A stretch of 45,572 bases of DNA from a virus. The notes under the pieces were generated by a model. The model did not search any database. It saw nothing but the letters and a program-made list of their open reading frames with translations, and was not told the DNA's origin. The DNA is taken from the IMG/VR virus record IMGVR_UViG_3300025941_000041, positions 1-45,572 of that record. One strand, given 5' to 3'. Numbering within the stretch: the first letter of the stretch is position 1; each line of letters opens with the position of its first letter. Position numbers and translations under genes: made by a program. This document shows positions 6,439-13,806 of this stretch, in pieces.

Positions 6439-8192
6439 ACCTTGAACACGTCCTCTCCCTCCTTCAGGGGGTCAAGCCATCGGCAGGCGGGTATGTCGCC
6501 CGCTGCCCGTCCCACGACGACCAGCACGCCAGCCTCTCGATAGGCGAGGGACACAACGGCGGAATTGTCATCAAGTGCCACGCGGGCTGTGTCACGGCCG
6601 ACGTGTTGGCGGCAATGGACCTGACGCTGCGCGACCTGGCGCCCGTGACAGCAGCGGGTTCCACGCCCGTCACCGTCTACCGCTACGACAACGAGCGGGG
6701 CGAGCCCGTGTTCGAGGTGGTCCGCACCCCGGATAAGCGGTTCTGGCAGCGACTGCCGGGAGCGGAGAAGGCAGGGCTCGGGGACACGCCGCGCTGCCTC
6801 TACCGGATACCGGACCTGCTGAAGGCTGATCCGTCCAAGCCGGTGTTCGTGGTCGAGGGCGAGAAAGACGCGGATCGGCTCTGGGCGGTGGGGATGCCCG
6901 CGACGACCTCACCAATGGGCGCGGGGAAGTGGCGACCGGAATACACCGAATGGCTGTCCAGCCGTCTTCGTGACCGTTCTTTCGTCATCCTGCCCGACAA
7001 CGACGAGCCCGGTATCAAGCACGCGAACGAGGTTCTGTCCAGTCTTCGGGGCGCGGGACTGAAGGCGCAGTCAAAGATGCTTCCTCACCTGCCGCCGCAC
7101 GGGGATGTCTCCGACTGGCTCGCCAATGGGGGTTCACCCGAACAGCTCGCCGAGGTTGCAAGCGCGCAGGAACGGGGGCCGGAGCCAGTCCTGTTCAAGA
7201 AGTTCATGACCTTCAAGGAAGCTCTCGTCCAACCCGAGCCGGAGTACCTCGTGGACGGAATGCTGTTCGAGAAGTCTCTGTTTGAGATATATGGCCCGCC
7301 CAACCACGGCAAGACGTTCGTGATGATGTCTCTCGGTTTTTCTATCCGCCAGGGAGGCTACTGGTGCAAGCGGGAGATCAGGAAGCCAGGGGCTATCGTT
7401 TACGTGAACGCCGATGGGGGCCTCGGCTTCTACGACCGGATGCGGGCGTGGGACTATATGCACCCCGACGAGAAGCCGGAGTATGAGTTCTACACCTACC
7501 CTGAGTCCATCAGTCTGCACCGACCCTCCGATATGGTCGAGTTCAGGGCCGCGCTTTCCTATCTTCCACAGAAACCGGCCGTGGTGATCTTCGATACCTA
7601 CAGCCGCTGCATACCGGGGGTGAATGAAAACCAGCAGGAACAGGCGTCTATGGTAGTCCTCCAGTTGGACCGCATCCGAGAAGAGATCGGGGCGTCTGTC
7701 GGTCTTCTTCACCACTCCGACAAGACAGGCGTTCGTGACAGAGGATCGAGCGTGATCCTGGGGGCTTGCGACACGCAGATGCGGGTGGACAAGCAGCACG
7801 AGAACATCGTGGTCGTCCGCTGCGAGAAGCAGCGAGACACCGCCTTCTTCGATCCAATCCACTTCACGCTTGACCGGATCGAAGGGACAAACTCTGTCTG
7901 GTTGACCCATAGCGAGGCCCCGGTCTCCGAGAAAGAGGAGCGTGATCTAACGGAACGCGATGCCTTGAAAACGAAGATCATCAGCCTCTTGACGCACCAG
8001 CCGGGCGGTGCGACCCGTGAAGACCTGGCGCTGCAGACAAACACCGACCCGAAGAGTTCAACCCTCTACCTGGCCCTTCGTGACTTGAAGGAGGATCTGC
8101 GGATAGCCGAGCGGGACGACCCCACGGCGTTCGGAAAAGAGGGTCGGAAACCGAAGCGGTACTGGCTTCTTGGAGAGACTTCTGGTAGTTGA
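6435..8192 (+). CDS. Primase-helicase (zinc finger, TOPRIM, RepA/RecA-like ATPase), 585 aa
   Basis: The start is GTG at 6435, overlapping the previous stop and preceded by GAGGGGGAG. Residues 24-52 form a CHC2-like zinc site (CPSHDD, then CHAGC). A TOPRIM domain follows, with VFVVEGEKDADRL (E141) and ILPDND (D188, D190). An ATPase of the RepA/AAA_25 type has Walker A GPPNHGKT (287-294) and Walker B VVIFD (D387). The last 80 residues look like a winged helix. It should prime and unwind DNA at the phage fork. It is followed immediately by the inverted-repeat array. Confidence 0.9.
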   Translation: MNLEHVLSLLQGVKPSAGGYVARCPSHDDQHASLSIGEGHNGGIVIKCHAGCVTADVLAAMDLTLRDLAPVTAAGSTPVTVYRYDNERGEPVFEVVRTPDKRFWQRLPGAEKAGLGDTPRCLYRIPDLLKADPSKPVFVVEGEKDADRLWAVGMPATTSPMGAGKWRPEYTEWLSSRLRDRSFVILPDNDEPGIKHANEVLSSLRGAGLKAQSKMLPHLPPHGDVSDWLANGGSPEQLAEVASAQERGPEPVLFKKFMTFKEALVQPEPEYLVDGMLFEKSLFEIYGPPNHGKTFVMMSLGFSIRQGGYWCKREIRKPGAIVYVNADGGLGFYDRMRAWDYMHPDEKPEYEFYTYPESISLHRPSDMVEFRAALSYLPQKPAVVIFDTYSRCIPGVNENQQEQASMVVLQLDRIREEIGASVGLLHHSDKTGVRDRGSSVILGACDTQMRVDKQHENIVVVRCEKQRDTAFFDPIHFTLDRIEGTNSVWLTHSEAPVSEKEERDLTERDALKTKIISLLTHQPGGATREDLALQTNTDPKSSTLYLALRDLKEDLRIAERDDPTAFGKEGRKPKRYWLLGETSGS

Positions 8193-8342
8193 TTTTACGA
8201 GTTGATTTCACGTGAAATCAACTCTCTAGTTAGTTGATTTTATTACTTACTACGTAAGAGGTGAAATCAACTAACTCGATCACTCGACCCTAGATAGATG
8301 ATTTCATTCTGATCCTTCGGGAATGAAATCAACTAACTAGGG
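8187..8342. repeat. Nested inverted repeats built on an 11-mer; candidate origin or operator array
   Basis: The word AGTTGATTT(C/T)A or its complement TGAAATCAACT occurs seven times, with one variant (AGATGATTTCA): 8187-8197, 8200-8210, 8213-8223, 8232-8242, 8262-8272, 8296-8306 and 8324-8334. Three dyads result: a perfect 24-bp palindrome at 8200-8223, a spaced one at about 8227-8275, and a 21-bp-arm one with two mismatches at 8288-8342. The tract is AT-rich in a GC-rich genome and fills the only gap of this operon, between the primase-helicase and an XRE-like gene. It could be the replication origin or the binding array of the XRE protein. Confidence 0.8.
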
Positions 8343-8373
8343 TCTCCCTGGATGATCGAGCGGGAGAAGAACA

Positions 8374-8649
8374 ATGGCAAAGATGACAGCGCCCCGGCCG
8401 GATAGCCTGGGGGAGTGGATGACCGCGATCCGCCTGGCGATGAAGCTGGACCAGCAGAAGATCGGCCACGAGATGTCGTTGAAGGGGGCATCGCGATTTA
8501 TGAACGTCGGCCGTATCTGCGAGATCGAGACGGACCCAACGAAGGTGTGGCCCTGCGATGACCTGTCGCTCTGGTGCGAGGTGGTAGGCGTGCCTCACCT
8601 GCTGGGCATTCTCTGGCAGAAGATGATGGAGCGTCAGGCGAAGCTGTGA
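8374..8649 (+). CDS. XRE-like helix-turn-helix protein, 91 aa
   Basis: Helices LGEWMTAIRLAMKLDQQKIG, then FMNVGRICEIETDPTKVWP, and LSLWCEVVGVPHLLGIL follow the XRE pattern (IRLAMKLDQQKIG...RICEIE). It is a likely sequence-specific DNA-binding protein. The ribosome site is CGGGAGAAG. It begins 31 bases after the inverted-repeat array and is therefore the best candidate for binding it, as operon regulator or origin-binding partner of the upstream primase-helicase. That pairing is inferred from position only. Confidence 0.7.
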   Translation: MAKMTAPRPDSLGEWMTAIRLAMKLDQQKIGHEMSLKGASRFMNVGRICEIETDPTKVWPCDDLSLWCEVVGVPHLLGILWQKMMERQAKL

Positions 8650-8918
8650 CTGACAAACAGCGGATCGCCCCCGACCTGGACCAGTTCCGCGCCGCGTGGA
8701 TGGCAGGGATGACGTTCTGCTCGTGGCATCACGGCTGGGTGCCGTTCGCGGAAGCGCACCGCCAGGTCGGCTCACCCAACACCGTCTGGTGTTGCCGGGC
8801 CTGCATCGAAGAGCTGGACGCCAGGGAACACCGGGCAGCGCCCGAGGCTCGCGTGGATCTGAAGCCGGTGAAGATGCCCCCGCGGGTGTCCAGCCTGTTC
8901 AGCCTGGAGGACGAATGA
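8646..8918 (+). CDS. Zinc-binding hypothetical protein, 90 aa
   Basis: GTG start overlapping the XRE stop (GTGA), translated as MTDKQRIAPDLDQFRAAWMA. The centre has CSWHHGW and then CCRAC about 25 residues on, a probable zinc site with CxxHH/CxxC ligands. The C-terminal tail is proline-rich (PVKMPPRVSSLF). No family is known. Its stop overlaps the next start (ATGA). Confidence 0.65.
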   Translation: MTDKQRIAPDLDQFRAAWMAGMTFCSWHHGWVPFAEAHRQVGSPNTVWCCRACIEELDAREHRAAPEARVDLKPVKMPPRVSSLFSLEDE

Positions 8919-9067
8919 TAGTCATTCTGGAGGTGTGGGGTCCGTTCAAGTGCCAGGTCTGCAAGAAGCAGCGGAAGAACTGGGAGGGCCGCTGCTACTG
9001 GGACAAGGAGACGGAGAAGCGAACGGACTTCTGGTGCTGTGCCTGCTGGGAGAAGGAGCGACAGTGA
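8915..9067 (+). CDS. Zinc-ribbon micro-protein, 50 aa
   Basis: The ATG overlaps the previous stop. CQVC at residues 13-16 and CCAC near residue 42 form a four-cysteine zinc ribbon, with an aromatic/basic strand between them (NWEGRCYWDKETEKRTDFW). It is coupled by GTGA overlap to the RusA gene downstream. No named family. Confidence 0.65.
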   Translation: MIVILEVWGPFKCQVCKKQRKNWEGRCYWDKETEKRTDFWCCACWEKERQ

Positions 9068-9477
9068 GCGACAGCCTGCGAGTAGAGATCCCCGGCCCCG
9101 CCTGTCCGCAGGGTTCGGCCCGTGCCTTTGTGGTGAACGGCAAGGCGCAGATCACCTCGGCCAACAAAGGATTGAATGCGTGGCGGGCAATCGCGGTAAA
9201 GTATCTACAGGACGGGATGACCGACAGGGGCATTGAGAGCCCGTTTGAGGGGCCGGTAGCCGTCTGGGTGTTCGAGGATAGGGTAAGGCCCAAGGGACGC
9301 GCCAAACGCCACGTCAAGCCGGATACTCGCCCTGATCTGGATAAGATAGCGAGAGCGGCGCTCGATGTGCTGGTGATTGCCGGCGTCCTCAAGGACGACG
9401 CTCAGGTGTGCAAGCTGAACGCCGAGAAGCGATATGCCGAGAGGGCCGGGGTCGTCCTGTTCGTCGAGGAGATATGA
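9064..9477 (+). CDS. rusA: RusA-family Holliday junction resolvase, 137 aa
   Basis: The start is GTG, coupled to the upstream stop. The family core is present: basic KRHVKPDTRPDLDKIARAAL with D91 and D93 in the PDLDK motif, then GVLKDDAQV carrying D111/D112. RusA dimers cut four-way junctions symmetrically, here to resolve recombination or replication intermediates before packaging. Length is normal for the family (about 120-140 aa). It forms a functional set with the Rad52-like protein and the primase-helicase. Confidence 0.88.
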   Translation: MSDSLRVEIPGPACPQGSARAFVVNGKAQITSANKGLNAWRAIAVKYLQDGMTDRGIESPFEGPVAVWVFEDRVRPKGRAKRHVKPDTRPDLDKIARAALDVLVIAGVLKDDAQVCKLNAEKRYAERAGVVLFVEEI

Positions 9478-9484
9478 CGGACCC

Positions 9485-9853
9485 GTGGGGATCAGACACA
9501 AACTCCTGCGCGAGCTGCGCTTACGGGTCGCGGCCTACGACTTCCGGGTGAAGATGGGGGACCGGGTAGTATCGGCTGCTCCGGTGGTCGAGGCGGCCCG
9601 CAAGGTCGCCCAGAACTATCGTCAGACGCGGGAGGAGCGCAACGCTGCCCACGCCGCGTATAACCGCCAGCTTCGGGCCGAGTGGGAAGCGAAGGGCCTC
9701 TGCCGGAAGTGCGGGAAACACCCGCCTCGGCCCGAGCGAACGCGGTGTGAGGCCTGCGCTGCCAGGGATGCACAGTCATCGAAGCGGCAGTATCAGGGTA
9801 TGAAGAAGAAGCTCAAAGACGTTCACAACGAGATCAAGAGAGGTGAGGAATGA
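9485..9853 (+). CDS. Coiled-coil protein with zinc cluster, 122 aa
   Basis: The open frame extends further upstream; I choose GTG 9485, just after the RusA stop, with GAGGAG about 14 bases before it. A start further in is possible. Residues 30-80 are helical and charged (VAQNYRQTREERNAAHAAYN), then CRKCGKHPPRPERTRCEAC forms a CxxC/CxxC zinc site, and the tail is lysine-rich. The pattern (KGLCRKCGKxPxxxxRxxCxxC) resembles zinc modules of HNH-associated and other phage DNA-binding proteins. The stop overlaps the next start. Confidence 0.65.
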   Translation: MGIRHKLLRELRLRVAAYDFRVKMGDRVVSAAPVVEAARKVAQNYRQTREERNAAHAAYNRQLRAEWEAKGLCRKCGKHPPRPERTRCEACAARDAQSSKRQYQGMKKKLKDVHNEIKRGEE

Positions 9854-10713
9854 ACAGACGGCAGGCGGCGGGCTGGATCAGTTTTTACTCGGCAGTAGTA
9901 GCTCTCATCCTCCTCGGAGCACTAGTCCGCGGGGCTACCGCTCCCGCCGTCTCCAGCGTGGACATCCCGATCAGCGGCAGCATCAAAGACGACGCCGGGG
10001 CCACCTGGGCAATCTCGGGCGCGGTCCACGTCACGAAGACCGAGCCCGAGCCGCCCCCGGTCCCGATCCCCGGCACCATCGTCTTCGGCCCGGTGACGGA
10101 CCTGCAGTCCAACGCCATCACCCAGTCCACCAACACCAAGCCGCTTCTCTTGACCGGCAGCGGGTTCCCGACCTCCGGCCCCAGCTCCAACCTGCGCCTG
10201 GCGCTTGCCGGCCAGAGTATGAGCGTGACGGACTGGAGCCCGAACAAGGTCTCGTTCAGCATTCCGAAGTCCTTGACCGACAAGCTGTCGGTCCCCGTCA
10301 CCGGGGCGTTTGAGGTGTTCCAGCAGGTCGCCGGCAACTGGAAGTCGCTCGGCAAGGGCGGACAGTTCACGATCCTGCCAAGCAACCCGCCGGCACCCGG
10401 AGCCGCCGGCCCGCCCGCCGTCAGGAAGGTTCTGGGACCGGACGGTAAGCCCCACGACACCATCGCCGCGGGCGATCCGATCACCCTGGAGGGCGAGAAT
10501 TTCGGGCAGCTCAAAGGCACGCTTTTTGTAAGTGGGCTTGAGGTGGAGCCGCTCTCGTGGACCGACACGAAGATCACCTTCCGCTTCTCAAGCTCCAACC
10601 GGTCGCACCGGATCTGGGCGATGATCGTGCGGCTCGACGGCGCTACCTCGATTGCGGGAGGGGGCAGCGAAAGCCTGCCGCAGATGCCGTTCGTGGTTCA
10701 GGCGGGGGAGTGA
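9850..10713 (+). CDS. Membrane-anchored IPT/TIG (Ig-like) domain protein, 287 aa
   Basis: Residues 12-30 form a signal-anchor helix (ISFYSAVVALILLGALV) after a basic start (MNRRQ). A proline-rich linker (EPEPPPVPIPG) leads to two Ig-like domains of IPT/TIG type: one with LLLTGSGFPTSGPSSNLRLA, and one with PITLEGENFGQLKGTLFVSG. TIG domains bind ligands or sugars at cell surfaces. The protein should face the periplasm or outside. It is odd in a replication operon; possible roles are lysogenic conversion or superinfection exclusion. The papain-like protein at 14079-15539 carries the same kind of domain and linker. Starts by overlap with the previous stop. Confidence 0.75.
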   Translation: MNRRQAAGWISFYSAVVALILLGALVRGATAPAVSSVDIPISGSIKDDAGATWAISGAVHVTKTEPEPPPVPIPGTIVFGPVTDLQSNAITQSTNTKPLLLTGSGFPTSGPSSNLRLALAGQSMSVTDWSPNKVSFSIPKSLTDKLSVPVTGAFEVFQQVAGNWKSLGKGGQFTILPSNPPAPGAAGPPAVRKVLGPDGKPHDTIAAGDPITLEGENFGQLKGTLFVSGLEVEPLSWTDTKITFRFSSSNRSHRIWAMIVRLDGATSIAGGGSESLPQMPFVVQAGE

Positions 10714-10747
10714 GAGCGCCGGGGGCGGGGCCGAGGAGGGGTGAGGG

Positions 10748-10990
10748 GTGAGTGACACGCTCTGGGATAGGTTACGATCTCGAATGCTTCAGGTTGCCGA
10801 GGCCCTACTGAGCGGGAAGCAGTGGTTTAGGCGTTGGCGCGGCGGGCATTGGGAACGATGGTACTTCGGTGATCCAGCCAACTGTTGGCACTGGATACCC
10901 TACATCTGCTGCACCCGAGAGACTGGAGGGCATCCGCCGCTGGGGCGCAAGTGCGATCAGTGCGAAAACTACCCCTGGAAGTCGGGCTAG
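10748..10990 (+). CDS. Trp/Cys-rich hypothetical protein, 80 aa
   Basis: GTG start after GAGGAGGGGTGAGGG. The sequence is rich in tryptophan (WFRRWRGGHWERWYFGDPAN) with cysteines at CCT and CDQC, so a zinc site is plausible. It is probably membrane-peripheral or nucleic-acid-binding; no family is known. The 147 bases that follow (10991-11137) hold no gene and no strong promoter that I can defend. Confidence 0.6.
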   Translation: MSDTLWDRLRSRMLQVAEALLSGKQWFRRWRGGHWERWYFGDPANCWHWIPYICCTRETGGHPPLGRKCDQCENYPWKSG

Positions 10991-11137
10991 TTCGATTGCA
11001 GATCAACCCAACATATTGCAATGTTATCGGAAGTTGTGAGAACTAGCCCTGTCCAGGCAGTGAAATAGGCCGACCTTACGGGCGACGACCACCTAGCCCG
11101 AACCGGAGTTTGGCGCGACTCTTGTAACAGAGAGGGT

Positions 11138-11620
11138 ATGGACACACTATTCGAGGATGATGTTCACGCCAAAGAGTTGATAGACCTGAGCCGCAAGGTT
11201 CACCAGGAGAACGAGGCATTGCAGGCAGAGATCAGCCGCCTCCGAGTGGCGCTCTGCCAATCCGACGCGCTGAACGCCTGGGCTGCCGGTCTCTTTGAGG
11301 GAGAGGGCAGCGTGCGATGTGACCGGACCTGTGTTCGGATCGCCCTGACGATGTGCGATGAGGACGTGGTGCGCCGTTGGGGGCAAGCAGTCGGAGCGGG
11401 GAAGCTGTATGGCCCGTATCCGCCGCGAGGGACGGGAACAAAGCCACAATGGCAGTGGACGGTGCAGAAGCTGGTTGATGTGGAAGCAGTCTACATTCGG
11501 CTGTATCCGTGGTTGGGGTCACGGCGTATGCAACAGTTCGACGACGCAATGGCGAAGTATCGGGCGGCGAGACAGCCTACCGCATCGCCTACCGCCCCTG
11601 GCGGGCAGGAGGAGGGATAG
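11138..11620 (+). CDS. LAGLIDADG-type homing endonuclease-like protein, 160 aa
   Basis: A leucine-zipper-like N terminus (LSRKVHQENEALQAEISRLRVAL) precedes a single LAGLIDADG motif, AWAAGLFEGEGSV, followed by beta strands and WVTVQ-like segments (QWQWTVQKLVDVEAVYIRLY). One motif implies a homodimer that cuts long DNA sites. The tail ends in PTAPGGQEEG, encoded by a repeated DNA module that also supplies the ribosome site for the next gene. Preceded by AGAGAGGG. Likely a mobile free-standing gene; the coiled coil fused before the motif is unusual. Confidence 0.75.
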   Translation: MDTLFEDDVHAKELIDLSRKVHQENEALQAEISRLRVALCQSDALNAWAAGLFEGEGSVRCDRTCVRIALTMCDEDVVRRWGQAVGAGKLYGPYPPRGTGTKPQWQWTVQKLVDVEAVYIRLYPWLGSRRMQQFDDAMAKYRAARQPTASPTAPGGQEEG

Positions 11621-11818
11621 ATGGAAACTCCGAGGTTTAAACACATCAGCGCTGGGCCGCCCGAACACGAGCCGGCTCGCATCTGTTGTTCGAGGTGTCA
11701 GCGGCCGATGCCGGTTGGCTATCAACTAGACATAACCATTGAAGGCGATATCGCCTGGATTAAGACGGCGTTGTGTCCTGACTGTAAGCCCGCCCCGCAA
11801 GACGGGCCGGAGGAGTGA
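11621..11818 (+). CDS. Zinc-ribbon protein, 65 aa
   Basis: The ATG follows the repeated AGGAGGAG module. CCSRC at residues 23-27 and CPDC near residue 53 form a zinc ribbon with a beta hairpin between (GYQLDITIEGDIAWIKTALC). No named family. Its stop overlaps the next start (TGATG). Confidence 0.65.
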   Translation: METPRFKHISAGPPEHEPARICCSRCQRPMPVGYQLDITIEGDIAWIKTALCPDCKPAPQDGPEE

Positions 11819-12006
11819 TGGAAGCGGGCATTGATAAGAACCCAAAAACCTTAAGTGACCGCCTGTTCGTGGACCTGGGCACCTACGAGGAACTGCGTCG
11901 GATGAGCCGGCCGGAGTTCAGATCCCGGCTGCGCGAGCGTTTGCAGGAGTTGGGGGATCGGTGCCAGCGGGCGTATGATGCGGCGCACGGCGGGCAGGAG
12001 GAGTGA
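11818..12006 (+). CDS. Hypothetical helical protein, 62 aa
   Basis: The ATG at 11818 overlaps the previous stop; a GTG one codon earlier is possible. The product is helical and charged (EELRRMSRPEFRSRLRERLQ) and ends in HGGQEE, encoded by the repeated 15-base module. No family is recognised. Confidence 0.6.
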   Translation: MEAGIDKNPKTLSDRLFVDLGTYEELRRMSRPEFRSRLRERLQELGDRCQRAYDAAHGGQEE

Positions 12007-12008
12007 TA

Positions 12009-12179
12009 ATGCGAAAGCAAGAGATCAAGGAGCAGTGCCCTCTTTGTCTCGGAACCGGCGACGTGAGCAATATGCAGCACCTTGGCGTGTTGGGCCGCAC
12101 CTGTCCACGCTGCGACGGAAGGGGGTGGCTGCCTGCCGCAGCGCCGACCGCCCCGCCTGGCGGGCAGGAGGAGGGTTAG
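12009..12179 (+). CDS. DnaJ-type zinc-finger micro-protein, 56 aa
   Basis: ATG after AGGAGGAG. Two CxxCxGxG motifs, CPLCLGTG and CPRCDGRG, are the signature of the DnaJ central cysteine-rich domain (half a domain, one zinc). No J domain is present, so it is not a chaperone by itself; it may bind unfolded or partner protein, or nucleic acid. The tail APPGGQEEG comes from the repeated module. The stop overlaps the convergent peptidase stop by four bases. Confidence 0.7.
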   Translation: MRKQEIKEQCPLCLGTGDVSNMQHLGVLGRTCPRCDGRGWLPAAAPTAPPGGQEEG

Positions 12180-12646
12180 GACTTCTTGCGTGGTGCAAGG
12201 GAGCAGTGCAAGTGGGTCGTATGGTCTACCGTCGAGCTATTGAAACGCGTTCGGGGAGGACCGAAGAGGATCGCTGCCCACGGCTTCCCCTCCCCGACGT
12301 GGAACCCTCCCGCCAGCAGATACTCCACCACCCGCAAGGCGTCCTTGTTCGTTAACATTGCCTGGTTGGCCGAGGGGTCCGTGATCGGGGTTATCTTGTT
12401 GATGTCAGCCGCCCTCCCCGTGTAGTGCCGTGAGTTCTTCGCGTGGTTCCCCGTGTCTACGCTGATCACGTTCAACCAGAGCTTCAGCTCATCCGCCACG
12501 ATCTTCAGCACCGCCCAGAGGTTCTGGTCCACGCCCCGGATTGGCGCGTTGGTCACGGTGATCCGGCCGACGTTCTCGTAGAGTTCGCCGGCCTGATCTT
12601 TGTGGACCAGCGTCCCGCTGGCGCGGAGGTAGTCGCTGATCGGCAT
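12176..12646 (-). CDS. M15-type peptidase, putative endolysin, 156 aa
   Basis: The zinc-peptidase signature is visible: SRHYTGRAADI (H74, D81) and DHTTHLHCSL (final histidines at 142-147), as in D-Ala-D-Ala carboxypeptidase/L-Ala-D-Glu peptidase families. These cut stem peptides of peptidoglycan. There is no signal peptide, so export through a holin pore is likely. It is the last gene of a leftward block of membrane proteins, where an endolysin is expected. A second copy of the same fold sits inside the ejection protein at 19284-21908. Confidence 0.8.
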   Translation of the reverse strand: MPISDYLRASGTLVHKDQAGELYENVGRITVTNAPIRGVDQNLWAVLKIVADELKLWLNVISVDTGNHAKNSRHYTGRAADINKITPITDPSANQAMLTNKDALRVVEYLLAGGFHVGEGKPWAAILFGPPRTRFNSSTVDHTTHLHCSLAPRKKS

Positions 12647-12834
12647 TAGAGGTCCGTGACTTCGATGTGCTTTCGGATCGGCCCCACCTTCACATCGAAG
12701 CCGCCTTCGCCTTTCAGGATCAGGTCAATGACCTTCTGCACCACGGGGCCATACTTGATGATGTCCCCGAGCGATAGGCCCTGAAGCGGACCCGCGCCCT
12801 GCGTCTCTTCAATCTCGATCTCTTCAGTCTTCAT
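12646..12834 (-). CDS. Small hypothetical protein, 62 aa
   Basis: ATG after AAGGAG; the stop overlaps the peptidase start (TAATG). An acidic N terminus (KTEEIEIEETQG) is followed by an amphipathic stretch (LSLGDIIKYGPVVQKVIDLI). No confident membrane span. It could be a lysis accessory by position; unproven. Confidence 0.6.
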   Translation of the reverse strand: MKTEEIEIEETQGAGPLQGLSLGDIIKYGPVVQKVIDLILKGEGGFDVKVGPIRKHIEVTDL

Positions 12835-12843
12835 GATTTCTCC

Positions 12844-13473
12844 TTACTTTCCCACGAACCGGAACGCCAGCCCGATCAACACGGACAGGATCGTTACCGC
12901 CAGCGCGATCAGTCCCACCGTCGCGCTCGATGACTGATGCTGCTCGACCTTCTGTGTAGCCTGTCCGATGGCAAGGGCTTCTATCCGCGTGATCCGGTCC
13001 TTCAGATCGCCAATCTGTGTCTGGTTGGCGTCCGTAATAGTACGGATATTATGGGCCTGCTCGCCCATCATTTCTTTCGCTGCCTGGAGCGCCGCCGCCA
13101 CGGCGTCCTTGGCTGCCTGGTCCTGGTTATTGAACCGCTCGTCACGCTCCTCCAGCTGCTGCTGGATATGGGCGAACTGCTGCGCCTTCAAGGTTTGCAG
13201 TGCGACGATCCGCTGCTCCACGCTGATGAACTTCTCATCGGTCAACGCCCGGCTCGTCGTGATGGCCCGGTCCAAGGCCGTCGGCACCCGCACCAGATCC
13301 TCGGAGAACAGCCGCGTCGCCGTGTCAATGGCGTCGATCCGGGCCGTGAACGCCTTCACCACCCCTTCGATCTGGATGTTCAGCTTCTCTTCGAGGTTCT
13401 GGATTTCCCTCAAGAGAGCCGCCGTCGTCAATTCTGACGGGTCCGGCCGATAGCGTTCCTCCGGCGTGGTCAC
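12844..13473 (-). CDS. Coiled-coil protein with C-terminal membrane anchor, 209 aa
   Basis: GTG start with GAGGA upstream. Residues 15-175 are a long coiled coil (LEEKLNIQIEGVV, FAHIQQQLEERDERF), and residues 183-206 are one membrane helix (ATVGLIALAVTILSVLIGLAF). The tail-anchored topology places the coil in the cytoplasm or periplasm. Three such proteins lie in a row next to the M15 peptidase, so holin or spanin functions are the first guess. Confidence 0.65.
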   Translation of the reverse strand: MTTPEERYRPDPSELTTAALLREIQNLEEKLNIQIEGVVKAFTARIDAIDTATRLFSEDLVRVPTALDRAITTSRALTDEKFISVEQRIVALQTLKAQQFAHIQQQLEERDERFNNQDQAAKDAVAAALQAAKEMMGEQAHNIRTITDANQTQIGDLKDRITRIEALAIGQATQKVEQHQSSSATVGLIALAVTILSVLIGLAFRFVGK

Positions 13474-13475
13474 GA

Positions 13476-13796
13476 TCAGTCCTCGGGAGTGCGGGAGCGA
13501 AGCATCCGGCGCAACTGCCGCAGCTCCTGGGCCAATACTTCTTTCTCCTCCAGCACCATCATATACCGGGCCTCCAGGTCGGACAGATCGTCCTTGATCT
13601 CCTTCAGGGCGACCCGCAGCTTGCTCCTATCCTGGTCGGCAATGGCGATCTCCGCCCGGTTCCGATCCAGCTCCGCCTTGAAGTAGTCCACGCCGATCTG
13701 TGGAAACTTGGTGCGGTAGAACAGCACTGCCGCCGCCGTTGCAATGGCAACGACACCGGGCAGCCCGCCCAGGAAATTCCACAGATCCTCCGCCAC
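13476..13796 (-). CDS. N-terminally anchored coiled-coil protein, 106 aa
   Basis: The GTG at 13796 follows GAGGGA by about six bases, which selects it over a longer frame starting at 13856. One membrane helix lies near residues 9-28 (LPGVVAIATAAAVLFY), followed by a charged coiled coil (LRVALKEIKDDLSDLEARYM). This resembles Rz-type inner-membrane spanins in layout, though no lipoprotein partner is visible. Confidence 0.6.
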   Translation of the reverse strand: MAEDLWNFLGGLPGVVAIATAAAVLFYRTKFPQIGVDYFKAELDRNRAEIAIADQDRSKLRVALKEIKDDLSDLEARYMMVLEEKEVLAQELRQLRRMLRSRTPED

Positions 13797-13806
13797 ATCT
13801 TCTCCC

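Larger units (their letters stand above)
11600..12173 (+). repeat. Three copies of a 15-base gene-end/ribosome-site module
   Basis: GGCGGGCAGGAGGAG occurs exactly at 11600-11614, 11989-12003 and 12159-12173, each at the end of a gene. In the first two it supplies the Shine-Dalgarno sequence of the next gene. Copies one and three extend upstream (ACCGCCCC before it), can fold into a small hairpin ahead of the purine tract, and encode the tails APGGQEEG and APPGGQEEG. The last copy has no rightward gene after it. Confidence 0.8.

Noticed and set aside
9474-9551. 25-codon frame with ATG directly after GAGGAG, after RusA
   Set aside because: It has the better ribosome spacing but overlaps the longer zinc/coiled-coil gene and shows no protein-like pattern beyond a CASC; kept only as a remark.
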